From NCBI GenBank assembly GCA_029168955.1, contig JAPDOI010000966.1, positions 124,001 to 188,000 of the forward strand: a DNA stretch of 64,000 bases, written 5' to 3'. The position numbers were made by a program, and so were the translations under genes. Numbering within the stretch: the first letter of the stretch is position 1; each line of letters starts with the position of its first letter. Below are positions 45,745 through 56,222 of this stretch, piece by piece. This stretch comes from Aplectana chamaeleonis (lineage: Eukaryota; Nematoda; Chromadorea; Rhabditida; Cosmocercidae). Under the pieces are notes generated by a model. It was not told the origin of the DNA. It worked only from the letters and a program-made list of their open reading frames with translations, and ran no database searches.

Positions 45745-46510
45745 CGGATCGTGCGAGCCTGAGCCCCAGCACAAATTCCATTCGTCTCGTGTTCTCGCAA
45801 TTGTGTCGGGCCATGGTGGTGGTGGTCTGGTCTTCCTGTCTTACCAGGCGGGGAGCTCGAAAAGAATATTCACCACCGAGGCAGCTTATTGACAGTCGTC
45901 AAAAACATCTACCCATCTAACACGTGGCCTTCCCACGGCGGCGTAAACGGCTACTCGGGAGTCCAGAATCAGTCCGTTATTCTTGCCCTGTAATCTGCCT
46001 GCCGGCTCTGCATCATAACGTGACTGGCCCGCCGAACTTTGGTTTATGCGTACTTTACTGAAACACGAAGGAGGGTTACACCTCGAATGTCTGAACACTG
46101 CGTGGTCCGGGTTGATGTTGAGCTTAGGACTCTTAAAAGGCAGAAGTTGTTTGAAAATTCTTAGTCCGCCGGTAGATCGGTGGCTTCTTTTAATGGCTCG
46201 TTCCCAACATTCCCTCGCTCCTTCATCTTCCGAGTTCTTCCTTCCGAGTCGCTCATCCATGTCCCTTTAGCGACTAAGGAAAACACGAAGGAAGTTGCTT
46301 TCTTCCGTGATCACAATGAATCATCAGCAGTTCAATCCTTTTCCATGCTCCGGTTCGATCTCTCATTGGCACCGCCTCCGCTTCATTCGCAAGGTGACGA
46401 CGTCGTTGACGAAAATAAGGTTCGTGAGGAATTCGCCATCCACAAAGAGTGCCCTTTCTATCGCCAGTCGAGCGACTTCATTATCCACTGCAAAGCAGTT
46501 AGATAAACTT
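45745..46510 (-). pseudogene. RTE LINE, decayed C-terminal part
   Basis: Minus-strand reading in shifting frames gives GEFLTNLIFVNDVVTL (46430-46390), which sits where RTE enzymes have LxFADDIVL. It continues as RDMDERLGRKNSE, then RRASHVMMQ and ARITD, then GRPRVRWVDVF, then TIARTRDEWNLCWG near 45790. The order matches the catalytic box, thumb and C-terminal tail of RTE elements. The catalytic aspartate pair reads ND. Many stops and frameshifts show an old relic. The tail continues past the open frame to about 45745. Confidence 0.6.
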
Positions 46511-46713
46511 ACCGATTGGATGATATAGTCATCACCTTGTCCAACCCCCTTTCAATGCGAAGGAATGGTGAAAGCGTGGTATGGGTGAGCTGTATCGTTG
46601 CCTGCACAGTTTTGATTGTCTTAACGGTCTTAGGATACAGCTGGTCTTACATAGAACAGGTTCAACTCCTTGATCGATCTACAGCTGACAGGAAGATATC
46701 GTTTCTGCCCTGC

Positions 46714-47228
46714 TTTGAAGGCACTGTTCAGGATAAAAAATGTCACCGTTTCAGTTTCCACCAAGAATGGGTAGTGGAGGGACAATACACTGTAACGTTG
46801 ACGTCGAAATAACGCGTGAAAACGTGCCAGGAGGAGCCCCACAAGAGTTCAGTTCTGAAGCGCCCTACACTTTGAGCACACGGCAAACCCAGCGCAATGC
46901 CTCGCCCTCCGTCGGGCAATACAAATGAAAACTCGAAATCGCGAAATGAGCGTCGATGGTTTTGATCACTAGCCCCGTTCATTCCGCTTCATTCTCAACT
47001 TTGTGGATTACGATGGCATATGTGTGCCCGCCTAATGAGCACATTTGCCTCTTTCACTCAGGTCAGCTCTGCATACATCGGAGTCTTTTGCAAAAGACGG
47101 CAGTTACAAGCCTCGGACAGAGTCTTGCCCACCTATGCTTCCTCTAGCTCAGATCCTTTGAGGGACCATAGGTCCGTTACCGAGAAGGTCTTGTACCATT
47201 CCACAGGGACATTAATATTGGAATAAAG
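46714..47228 (-). mobile_element. TTAA element, family A, copy A3
   Basis: A reverse-orientation copy from TTTGAAGGCACTGTTCAGGAT. It has the unbroken junction CCTTTGAGGGACCATAGG at 47156, which A1 interrupts in A5. The far end is truncated. Confidence 0.75.
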
Positions 47229-47239
47229 GCAAGGGCTTT

Positions 47240-47590
47240 ACTAACGTTTTCAAAGATGCGGGCTGGAAAAAACTGAGCAGTCAAAAACAATCATCGACAT
47301 TCAGAGGAAGAAATAATTGAAAATTTACCTAAACAAAACACGTTTGAACTAATGAAAGTAAATGCACTTCAGTCCAATGTTTTACTAGATTAGTACAGTA
47401 ATATTCGTTTGACTGCCCGTACACAGTGAACAAGAGGCATCGCACAAGCCCGAAATCAATGTTCATTGATTGAAATTCAATCCTTTCCAAGCCAGCTGAG
47501 AACGTGTCATCTTGATATTTGAGCAGAACGTCGTGTCATTAAGAGACCGGGCATGCCACTGTGGAGTGGGCTTGTCCAACCGTCGGACGA
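47240..47590. other. No recognisable feature
   Basis: AT-rich spacer. Confidence 0.4.
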
Positions 47591-47598
47591 AAGTGGCA

Positions 47599-48132
47599 TC
47601 ACTTGATCACTTCCGCGGTATCACTAGCTACGAAATTAGTTGAGTCGCTTCCGTAACCTCCACGCCGGAAGGACCAATTGTAGAACTGATCCTTGCGGAC
47701 AGTCTGGCAAAACGCCATTTCCTGAGTCGTTGACTTGGCGTCGAATTTCACAATTGATATTCGCGAAGCACTCTGAAAACGTTCTTTTTCTGAAAAGCCC
47801 TTCTGCCACCGTTCCTTGCAGCGGGCTTGACAATTTTTAATCACTATGATGAGCTGACAGACTCAAAAACGCCTAAAACACGAAACATGGTTTGCAGCGC
47901 AACTAACAAATCACCCTTTGGAAGTAACAGTTCTGTTGAAACAAAATTTCAAAAATCCGCTTCTTGGGACCTTTGCCCTCTCCGAACTGCTCTCGACAAT
48001 TAAGGAGCATGAGCTTATACGGGGAAAGCTTCCTACATCCATCTCATCCTGGGCCTTGCAGTCTTCTCCCCATTCACGCAGACTGCCATTAACGGACAGT
48101 GGCTCACCTGCCCAAGACCAGCGTCGCAACAC
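47599..48132 (-). CDS. Possible two-exon coding fragment, unknown
   Basis: Two minus-strand frames lie in tandem: 48132-47911 (ending SGFLKFCFNRTVTSKG) and about 47857-47599 (LIIVIKNCQARCKERWQKG... to SDTAEVIK and a stop). Between them a GTGATT donor-like site and a CTGTCAG acceptor-like site allow a short intron, but the reading phase does not close cleanly. I recognise no family. It may equally be two chance frames. It is one of the few places in the window where a host gene could hide. Confidence 0.2.
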
Positions 48133-48609
48133 AGCGCGGGTTTTATGAAGAGTTTCAACACAGCGTTTCTCTGCTCAGACAGTCGTTCCTGTTGGTCTCC
48201 ACTCCCTAGTGGGTGGTGCAATGATGATAACAAAGTGGAGAATCCGATGAGTGAGTGTTCGCTGAAAGTGACCCCGGCACAATCAGCCAACTGCCATTAA
48301 ACACTCCGCGGGAAGACGGTAAAGCCTCTTCTCCTCCGCGGGAAGTGGGCGGCGCTATGCCACGCCCATAAAATTGGGAGCCGCGCATGAAGTTTCGACT
48401 GAGCCTCGACTTGGCCGTCGGGAAGTGGGCTGTTTTTATCTGCTAGTGCACCATCAAAAGACCAAAAATTCAGGTGGCTTCAAATTCGGCCCGAAACAGC
48501 TGTTTTTTTTTCGCGATTTTTTCTTCATAGCAGGTCCTACTTACTCCTAACCCGGAAAAAGGGTTTCAGAGAGGGAAAGAAGACAAAGCATACTTGATTG
48601 CGACCAAGT

Positions 48610-49060
48610 GCCTTTTAGCTCGCCTTTTCATCTAAAATCCGTCATACGCTTGTAGAGCCACTTGTGAGAGCTGAGTCCAAAGATATGCGATGGTTGCCGA
48701 AAGATCTTCCCGGCCACTCCTCTTGTGAAGAAATGACTGTGCAGCAAAGTCTCCCAACACTGATCTGGAATTGTCTCCTTCTGTAGAATACGATGGCATA
48801 TGTGCCGCAATGGTCGTTTTTCAGGTTATGGCTCTCCCTGACTCAACCAAGATCAGGAGAGAAATCCTCTCTCTCCGTTCTGTGGTTGTGCAGCTCTTTC
48901 TAACACTTTTGAATGCTGTCCGAGGTGGAAATAATCCGTGGAGTTGTATCTCCAGCAAAGATATCTGGGGTCTGACACGGAACTTGTCAATATTTGGTAG
49001 AGTTTCACTGAATTGGCAAATCCTTTCCATCGACCATCTGGGTCATCCATCTCATGGCGG
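48610..49060 (-). pseudogene. Possible decayed coding region, unknown
   Basis: The minus strand gives LPNIDKFRVRPQISLLEIQL (near 48990) and, in another frame, ICHRILQKETIPDQCWETLL followed by GLSSHKWLYKRM (48800-48630). Both read like protein of normal composition, broken by shifts. I cannot name the family. Confidence 0.25.
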
Positions 49061-49344
49061 GAAGCGATAGCGATTCCCGTCTCCGTTCGACAAGTAATTA
49101 TAGTGAAAATACTCGAAATCTCGGAGGATCCAGGTTACATTTCGTTAAACTAGTCATTTTCAAAGTGCCTGCCTCTAACAACCCTTGTTCTTCTGTAGAT
49201 TTGAAGACCTCTGCTGCAGTGATTATCTGCTGCTGACATACCTGCCGCTCGTGATGAGTAGCAGTAGGGTTCAGCCTCAACCAGTATCTTTCTCGTCGGT
49301 GGGGTTCTTTTTGATTTGCCAGTCATATCGGGATAGGAATTCGT

Positions 49345-49824
49345 TTAAAGGCAGTGTCCATAAGAACTGCCTGCTTCGCCCATCTTGGAAGAGCAAGACG
49401 GTCCCATGCTGATTCCAATGATGTTTTTTGGAACGTACAAGACCTTCTGGTACTTATGGTCCCTCAAAAAATTGGGCTAAGGAAATATGTTGGACGAGTT
49501 GTCCGAGGCTTGTAACCTGTCTTGTAGCCTATGCACGCGAGCTGGACCTGAGTAAAGAGAGTAGTTGGGGAAATAAAAGGAAGAACGGGGCTATAGATCG
49601 GAAATCATCGCCCACATCCTGGCTAACTGGAGCATTCATTTGTCTGGCCGCCGAAGGCGGAAAGTGCATCTGGGGTGACGTTGACGGTGTCCAACTTTGG
49701 ACCCGAAGGCCGTTCCGGAGCTCATTTGTCTTTCAACGTTACGGTTGCGCTAAGCCCCGTAGCCGCCGATCTCCACCTGGAAAACAAAAAACAGATATGG
49801 TTTTTATCGCGACCACTGCCTGTA
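49345..49824 (+). mobile_element. TTAA element, family A, copy A4
   Basis: TTAA-AGGCAGTGTCCATAAG to ATCGCGACCACTGCCTGTAA. The interior follows A1 with several short deletions. Confidence 0.75.
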
Positions 49825-49829
49825 AAACG

Positions 49830-51430
49830 GCTTCTGTCGCACACAAAATCCGCTTTTGTCCTCATGCGCGAAGGTAGCTATGCCTCCTTCGCCAACCCGT
49901 GACTGATCGTTGATTTTGGCAGTGACCCGTGTCATTGTCTACGCAAAGTGGGGTCACTGCAGAAATATGGCATCCACACGGAGGTGTCAAACAGACACCA
50001 TTCTCTGTTAGTCAGAATGTTGGTTGAGTCTCAAGGTGGATGAGTTGTGCCGTTTGGTGACATCCACGTTCAGCGTCGACGTTCCTTCTTCTTGAATAGC
50101 GAGTTTCTATAGAAGAGACGTGCCGAAGACATGAGCCCGGCATGCTTGATGTCCATTCTCGTTCCAGATGCCGATCCCAAAACACTTACTCAACCACCTG
50201 TATTACTCTTCGGTAGCCTTTTTCAATCCTGTACAAACGTCTGCCAACTGTTCGCAGAACTCATCAAAGACTGGAGTCGTCTGCTGTTGAGTGAGTTGAA
50301 AAACAGTTGCTGGCCATACTGATGGTACTTATTTTGAGACGCTGGGTGGCGAGATTATGTTATGTTTTGTTACGTTATGCTTGTGCCTGTGTATGTTATG
50401 TTATGTTGGAATTAGTAGACAGAAATATTAATGCTGAAGTTATGCAGGTTAGTCTACCACATCTTGAATCTAAAATGATGTAATACAAGATAAAGGAAAA
50501 CTCCTCGATACAAATAACAATTAATGGAGCACTGAAACAAGTCGTAACGAAATTCATGAATTCACATGTACGTGCAAAGTTGCTGAAATGGCAGCTAGAC
50601 TCAACAAGGCGCTGAACGCGGATTTTATTCTCCTTGGGGAATTGGATAACATGACGCAAAATGGTTTTTTGCCACATGGTAGAAAGCTAGTAAACGAGCA
50701 CTGGCTGCAGCTGGAGCTTGAGGGCAAAGTCGAACAGAACGGGAAGGCGGTCAGTATGAAATGAATGACAACAATTCACTATGACATTTGTCATATATTG
50801 TCGAGCGCCTGGAATGGAATTCGCTTGATGAAGGAGAGGTTTTTTGTTGCATATACATACGTATGTAATCTTTGAAATCCACAGCGATAACATCAGAGCA
50901 GATCACTCAGGAGGACCACGTCTTCACACAAACGGTTTAGAAAATTTCGCTTTGAATGTTCAACCCCACCAATCTGTATTAACTGTTATTAATTATCTCG
51001 TAATATGAGGGCAAAATTTCCACCTTTTTTCTAAACAGCAGGGACGCAAAAATGTGAAAAGGTTAAATCACAGCAATGAAAAGGCTCTCATCAGTGTGGA
51101 GTGGACTTTTCAGGATAAACAATTCTCGACTCCTTTTTTTTAAGGGAACGCTAGAGACAAGAAACAGCAGAGTTTCGATTGATTCCGCATAAGCACGAAC
51201 ACATGAATACCACTGCCTGGTCTTGCTAATAGACGCTATGCAGGATTCACGAGATATTCTTTACGGGATGTCTGGCCAGCGAGCCAACCTTCATGTCTTT
51301 AATATGCATATGGGTGGTAGATCGAAAGCAGGTTCGTAACCTAGAGAAACATTAGATAAGATGAAATGAAATAACGCGACATATACAATGGGGTAAAATA
51401 ACACAGCATAACACACTGTAACATCGACAG
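49830..51430. repeat. Mostly featureless; short (TTATG)n tract
   Basis: 50354-50406 is a degenerate TTATG pentamer tract. Its complement type (CATAA) recurs at 52330-52430. Nothing else is recognised. Confidence 0.5.
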
Positions 51431-51433
51431 TAC

Positions 51434-51793
51434 ATGTCTGCCTATTACCAAACAGAGAAAATCTGCATGCTTCGTGGGACTTTCTACCTTGTCCGCTGCA
51501 GACGATGTGGACAACGCTATGTGGGTGAAACAATGAGACCACTAAAGGCACGTCTAGATGAACATCGGAGGGCGTTTACAAATCCGGCCTCCTATCCGAG
51601 CAGCGGTTTTTTGAAACACCGAACAACGAAGCATAGCTGTGAAAGCGCGCCTTTATTCTATGTATCGGTACTTGACCGACACATGATGCACCCACCGGAA
51701 AGAAAACATTTGGAAGCGAGGGAAATTCAGCGACTGAGTCCTCAGACAAACGCGAAGGAGGAGCTCTGTGACTTGATGAGATTGATCACTTGA
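51434..51793 (+). pseudogene. Penelope-like element GIY-YIG fragment (second PLE)
   Basis: The 119-residue frame holds LRGTFYLVRCRRCGQRYVGE then RPLKARLDEH, the GIY-like and YIG-like strands with the conserved arginine and EH. FLKHRTTKH and a late LEAREIQRLSP block follow, and it ends at a natural stop (MRLIT). It differs clearly from the PLE at 33-1880, so it is a separate lineage. No reverse transcriptase can be read upstream, so this is a 3' fragment. Confidence 0.8.
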
Positions 51794-51799
51794 TACCGG

Positions 51800-53190
51800 G
51801 TCTATCCTTCTTCCCTCCCTCCCCTTGAGAATGGCCCTGATGATTCTCATCCTTGAATGTGACTGGTCGGGGTAAGTCCTACATGACCATCATTGTCGCA
51901 TGCGTTTCCCAGTGACCTATAACTACGACACTCAGCGCTCGCAACTACCTCGCTCACTACCATTCTTGGGTCTGAGTATGTATTTCCATGTAACTGCCAT
52001 ATCTTTGTACTATACTATGTGAGCATGTTATTGCGTTGTTGAAGGTCTTACGAAGCACAATTATCAAGCAAAGCTAGCCAAAATAAAAGGTGGAAAGAAA
52101 GAGTCTCAAGCTTCCATACTAAGAAAGAACACTGCTAACACGAATATATCATAAATTAGCAGCATTATGAACACGAAGAACGAGCATAAAATGACGACAA
52201 CACATAACATCACTCGACAGAAGGCAAAGATCATATTCATGAGACGTAAAATAATTTATCAATACATAATACAGCATAAAGCAACATCATTGAAAAAGTC
52301 TTGGTAACTTACAACATATATCGTAACATACCCTAACATACATAAGATGACCTAAGATAGCATAACGTGACGTAAAACGGAATAACGTAACATATCATAA
52401 CAAGTACGTGAGTTAGCATATTGTAACACAGTACACAACACTATTTACGTAGCTTTTAACACAAGAACTCGACGTTGATCTGCATCACCGTAACTTGGCA
52501 CAATTCTGACGTTAAGAGCATAAACATATAAGCCTGGCTCCCTCACTTTGAGCCGGTCAGGCAGCAAGGCTTATCGGGCTTATTATGTCTGAATCTCGCT
52601 TATCAGTGTTATATTTTGCCATGACGTACCGCTTCGCTGCTTGCTATTACCGGACTCCGAGCAAGCTAGACATTAAGTCAGGTGTACAACTAGATTAACA
52701 TGATCGTCTAGTGTATCAAGACTTTGCTCTGTTTCGCCAGAGAAGAATGCACTGGATAGAAAAATATCATTGTTCCTTTTTAAAAGTACACCATCATTCT
52801 TTCTCATTTTAGAATGAAACTGGAGGTCCGCGCCTGCAAATGGGGCGTTCCTAGCGCTGAGTTGGCCGTCAACGCGCGTTAAGCGGGCGATGTTGGCTAA
52901 ATTGAAGGGCGGCGACTTGGAGTGTGGCTAGCAGTGTTGAAGATGTCTCGGACTGCCGTCGAGCTTTACCTGGCAATCAGTAGCAGATGTGGTTGCGACG
53001 ATTTGGTAATTGGTTGGCAGTTGCGTTTCCCTCAGTCGGCGGCGACCGGGCGGCGCACGACCATCAGCTCACAGAGGCAAAGAGGTGGCGTTCAGAAGTT
53101 TTTTGCAAGAGCTGACGCCATAGTATGTCAGTGCAACGCGAAAATCGCGTCGCGTAGGAATTCAGGGTGTGAACGCTGAGGCCGAATACT
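51800..53190. repeat. No gene; degenerate (CATAA)n tract and a small hairpin
   Basis: 52300-52440 is rich in ATAAC/CATAA pentamers. ATAAGCC...GGCTTAT near 52538-52590 can form a hairpin. No coding region recognised. Confidence 0.45.
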
Positions 53191-53202
53191 GGGCGATTAC
53201 AC

Positions 53203-53340
53203 ACACTCGCTGTTATCGAACTCGATACCAATAGCATATGTTCCGTCGAGCACCGGCCGGAACATATCGTATTGATTGGCGGATGATAATAGCAGACACT
53301 TTCTGTTATGAGTTCGGTACCGATAGCATATGTTCCGAGA
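53203..53340 (+). repeat. Spaced direct repeat of about 37 bp
   Basis: CTGTTATCGAACTCGATACC followed by AATAGCATATGTTCCG (from 53211) recurs from about 53300 as CTGTTATGAGTTCGGTACC followed by GATAGCATATGTTCCG. Confidence 0.6.
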
Positions 53341-53349
53341 GGACATATC

Positions 53350-53940
53350 CGTTTGGTTTTGATCAGAAGTTTCAACCTGCTCACCAGCTTCCTTAGGTTT
53401 CCAAAACTGTGCTATAACGACGAAGACGTGATTTTTCAACACCAAAACGTCAAACTACTATTATACGTCTCGAATCACTTCATTATATATACAATTATAT
53501 CTCGCATCGTTATAATTGTACCTAAAATTTTTCAAAACTTGCTCATAAAGTCTGATTTTCCTCACAAAACATTCGTTGTTCTCCGAATGAGTGTTCTACA
53601 TAAAACAAGAATTCTACTTTCATACTATGCATGCTACTGTTCTCTATGGGGTAATATATCAACTTCTACAGAATTATTCATAAAACAGTATGACATCAGG
53701 ATCTTTGGTTATAAAACAAACAAATACTATTCTACGCATTCATTTTGGAGAATCGATACAACATAATATTCCATAGACTATTCCCTACTTGAAGATCATT
53801 ACAAATCCGTGGGTTTCGTGAAACAGTCCAAGAGCGCTGCTGCTGATTCAATGCGAGTATTGTCAATACCTAAATAGTTTCCGTGGATTACCGCAGTGGA
53901 TCTACAGTTTGGGTTTCGCTCATAGTTGTATATCCCTAAT
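53350..53940. other. No recognisable feature
   Basis: A 152-codon AT-rich frame at 53308-53766 has no family resemblance and is probably chance. Confidence 0.35.
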
Positions 53941-53944
53941 TTCT

Positions 53945-54215
53945 CCAAAAAATCGAGCTGCTTGAGACATTTGGGCATAGCAGGTGACTATACTTTATCA
54001 AAACTGGGCACCAACAACGGTAGCAGGTAGCCCTGAGTTCTTCGAAAATTCGAGCTGCTGAGAAATTCGGACATGGAAGGAGTCTATTTTTGGTCAGAGA
54101 TAGACAGCAACAACGGTATATCAGCTTTAAATCTCCCGCATTTTTACATGCTAAAAAATGCAGTCGTGGCAGGTGGCTATTTTGGTCAAAAACAGAAACC
54201 GGAAATAGTATGAAA
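53945..54215 (+). repeat. Degenerate tandem repeat of about 100 bp
   Basis: Blocks starting AAAATCGAGCTGCTTGAGA and AAAATTCGAGCTGCTGAGA, each followed by a CAACAACGGTA motif, repeat about 2.5 times. Confidence 0.5.
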
Positions 54216-54219
54216 GCTA

Positions 54220-55420
54220 TAAGTGTGCTAAAATTTAAGCTGTTGTTGAACTATTGGCCAAGCTCAGACCCCGCCCCTCTGCAGCTCAGACCCCCATGAA
54301 GAGCTCCACACCCAGCGCCCAACCCTGGTTCAAGCAGCTGGGACAAGAGGATAAAGTGACAATGCGTGAAATCTATGACCTGTTATCCTACAATGCTTGA
54401 AATCAATGATCTCACGTCCTCGTACGGTCCACGGCAAAAAAAATTCGGTGGTGTGGTTGCGTTTTTTCTGCTTCTTATATTTTTTCGCGTTATTCCTGCG
54501 TAGTATTTTTTGTTGTGCGGGCGCAGGTTGCCGTAATTAAACCCCTCACATGCATACATTCCGTGTGTTTCCTTATGGAGAAATAAAGTTATCGAATTAA
54601 ATCTATGCGAGACTTTGGGTGTGTTTTTGTTGTACGAGAAACGCATCGTTTTGCAGTATTGGTGCTTTTCTCTCCCACATGTAGCAGAAAATTAGGAATT
54701 AGCCGTCGATTATGGCAGTGAATCCGCAGTGGCGCACACAAGCACCCTAATCAACGGATAATTTTTAATCTTCTTCCCAATTTTGAGAAGAAAAAACACT
54801 GATTGAAAAAGTTAACTTCAAGAAAAACCCACTTTGAAAACCTGTAGAAGAAAAGGTTAGACGAACTTAATCGATAATTACAGCAAGAAGCGAGAAAATT
54901 GAAAAAGTAGGCTTATAAAAACAGAAAAGAGAGAAACAAGGCATAAGTCTATTCAGAACAAGAAACAGAAGCCATTCAAAAACAATTTTTGTCTACGCTC
55001 GCTAGGACGCTTACAGTCATAAAAAGCGAGCGGACCGATCGTCAACTCGGAAAGAAGATTTTGGTTGGCGGATCGCAATAACAGACAATCTAATAATTCG
55101 TTGGCAGCGGTTCCATAACAGCCCTCCTGCTTCCCACCATTTCCAACCCTGCAACTAAACCAATACACTGCGGAACGTGGCCGCGCTTTTGGTTTGCGGT
55201 AATCGATTTTGATATCCTCTGACATTCGCTTGGAGTTGCCCCGATGGGGAAAAAGTAGGAGTTTCTCTCATGACATCGAAAGGGGCAACTCCTGCCAAAT
55301 CGGCTTCGGCGTAGCCTCATTTCGGTGAAATTGTAGCCCCGGCTGGGAAAAAAAGGGGTGAGTCAACTTCTAGTGACTGCCTGATGAGATGCCGTCTCGC
55401 CTCACTCTAGCCTCATTCTC
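54220..55420. other. No recognisable feature
   Basis: No gene or repeat recognised. Confidence 0.4.
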
Positions 55421-55424
55421 ATGC

Positions 55425-55606
55425 CTCACATTTTCCCTTTCACACTACAGAACTCGGTGGTGAAATTGTCGCCCTCATTCTTCTCACCACGAATTTGTAG
55501 TGGAAATGTCGCCTCACATTCTTCTCCACCACGAATTTTTGTAGTGATGTCACTCTCACATTCTTCTCACACTGAGAATTTAGTCGTGGAATCGTGGATT
55601 TTCCTA
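55425..55606 (+). repeat. Minisatellite of 40-46 bp, about four units
   Basis: CTCACATTCTTCTCACCACG followed by AATTTGTAGTGGAAATGTCG repeats about four times directly left of fold-back FB4. Confidence 0.65.
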
Positions 55607-56222
55607 TATTCCTCCCACATTTAAAGCACATTCCTCCCGCATTTAAAAATTCATGGTAGATCATTGTTTTTTGATCAAAAACATTACTACAATTTTTAAG
55701 AATTAGCTTCCTGGCAAAAGTAATGATTTGGCAATGCTATAATCACAATATAGAAGTTGACAAAAAAAGAAAAAAAGGTCTTCAAAATAACTTTAAAAAT
55801 GATTTGGCGCAAAATAGCCAGAAGTAATGAAAAAACTGGGAAATGTAGTGAAATGATTAAAATCGGATTTGGCGGTCAACCATAGGCCAACTTTGTATAA
55901 TTAGTGAGAAATAAGGGATAGGATTTTACAAGCTTCTCCGTTAAACTTATCAAAGCTAAATCAAGCGCGCACCGGATCTGAGCGTTACGTTCACATAGCA
56001 TGAATCACCCTGATTTCCGTATTACAGCTTCAATTAAATGTTTTAAGGTTTCCGTTGCGCGCTTGATTTAGCTTTGATAAGTTTAACGGAGAAGCTTGTC
56101 AAATCCTATACCTCGTCTCTCACTACTTATAGAAAGTTGGCCTATGACTGGCCGCCAAATCCGATGTTAATCATTTCACTACATTTCCCAGTTTTTTCAT
56201 TACTTGTGGTTATTTTGTGTCA

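Noticed and set aside
53308..53766. 152-codon gene
   Set aside because: AT-rich frame with no recognisable motif, beginning in a repeated segment. Probably chance.
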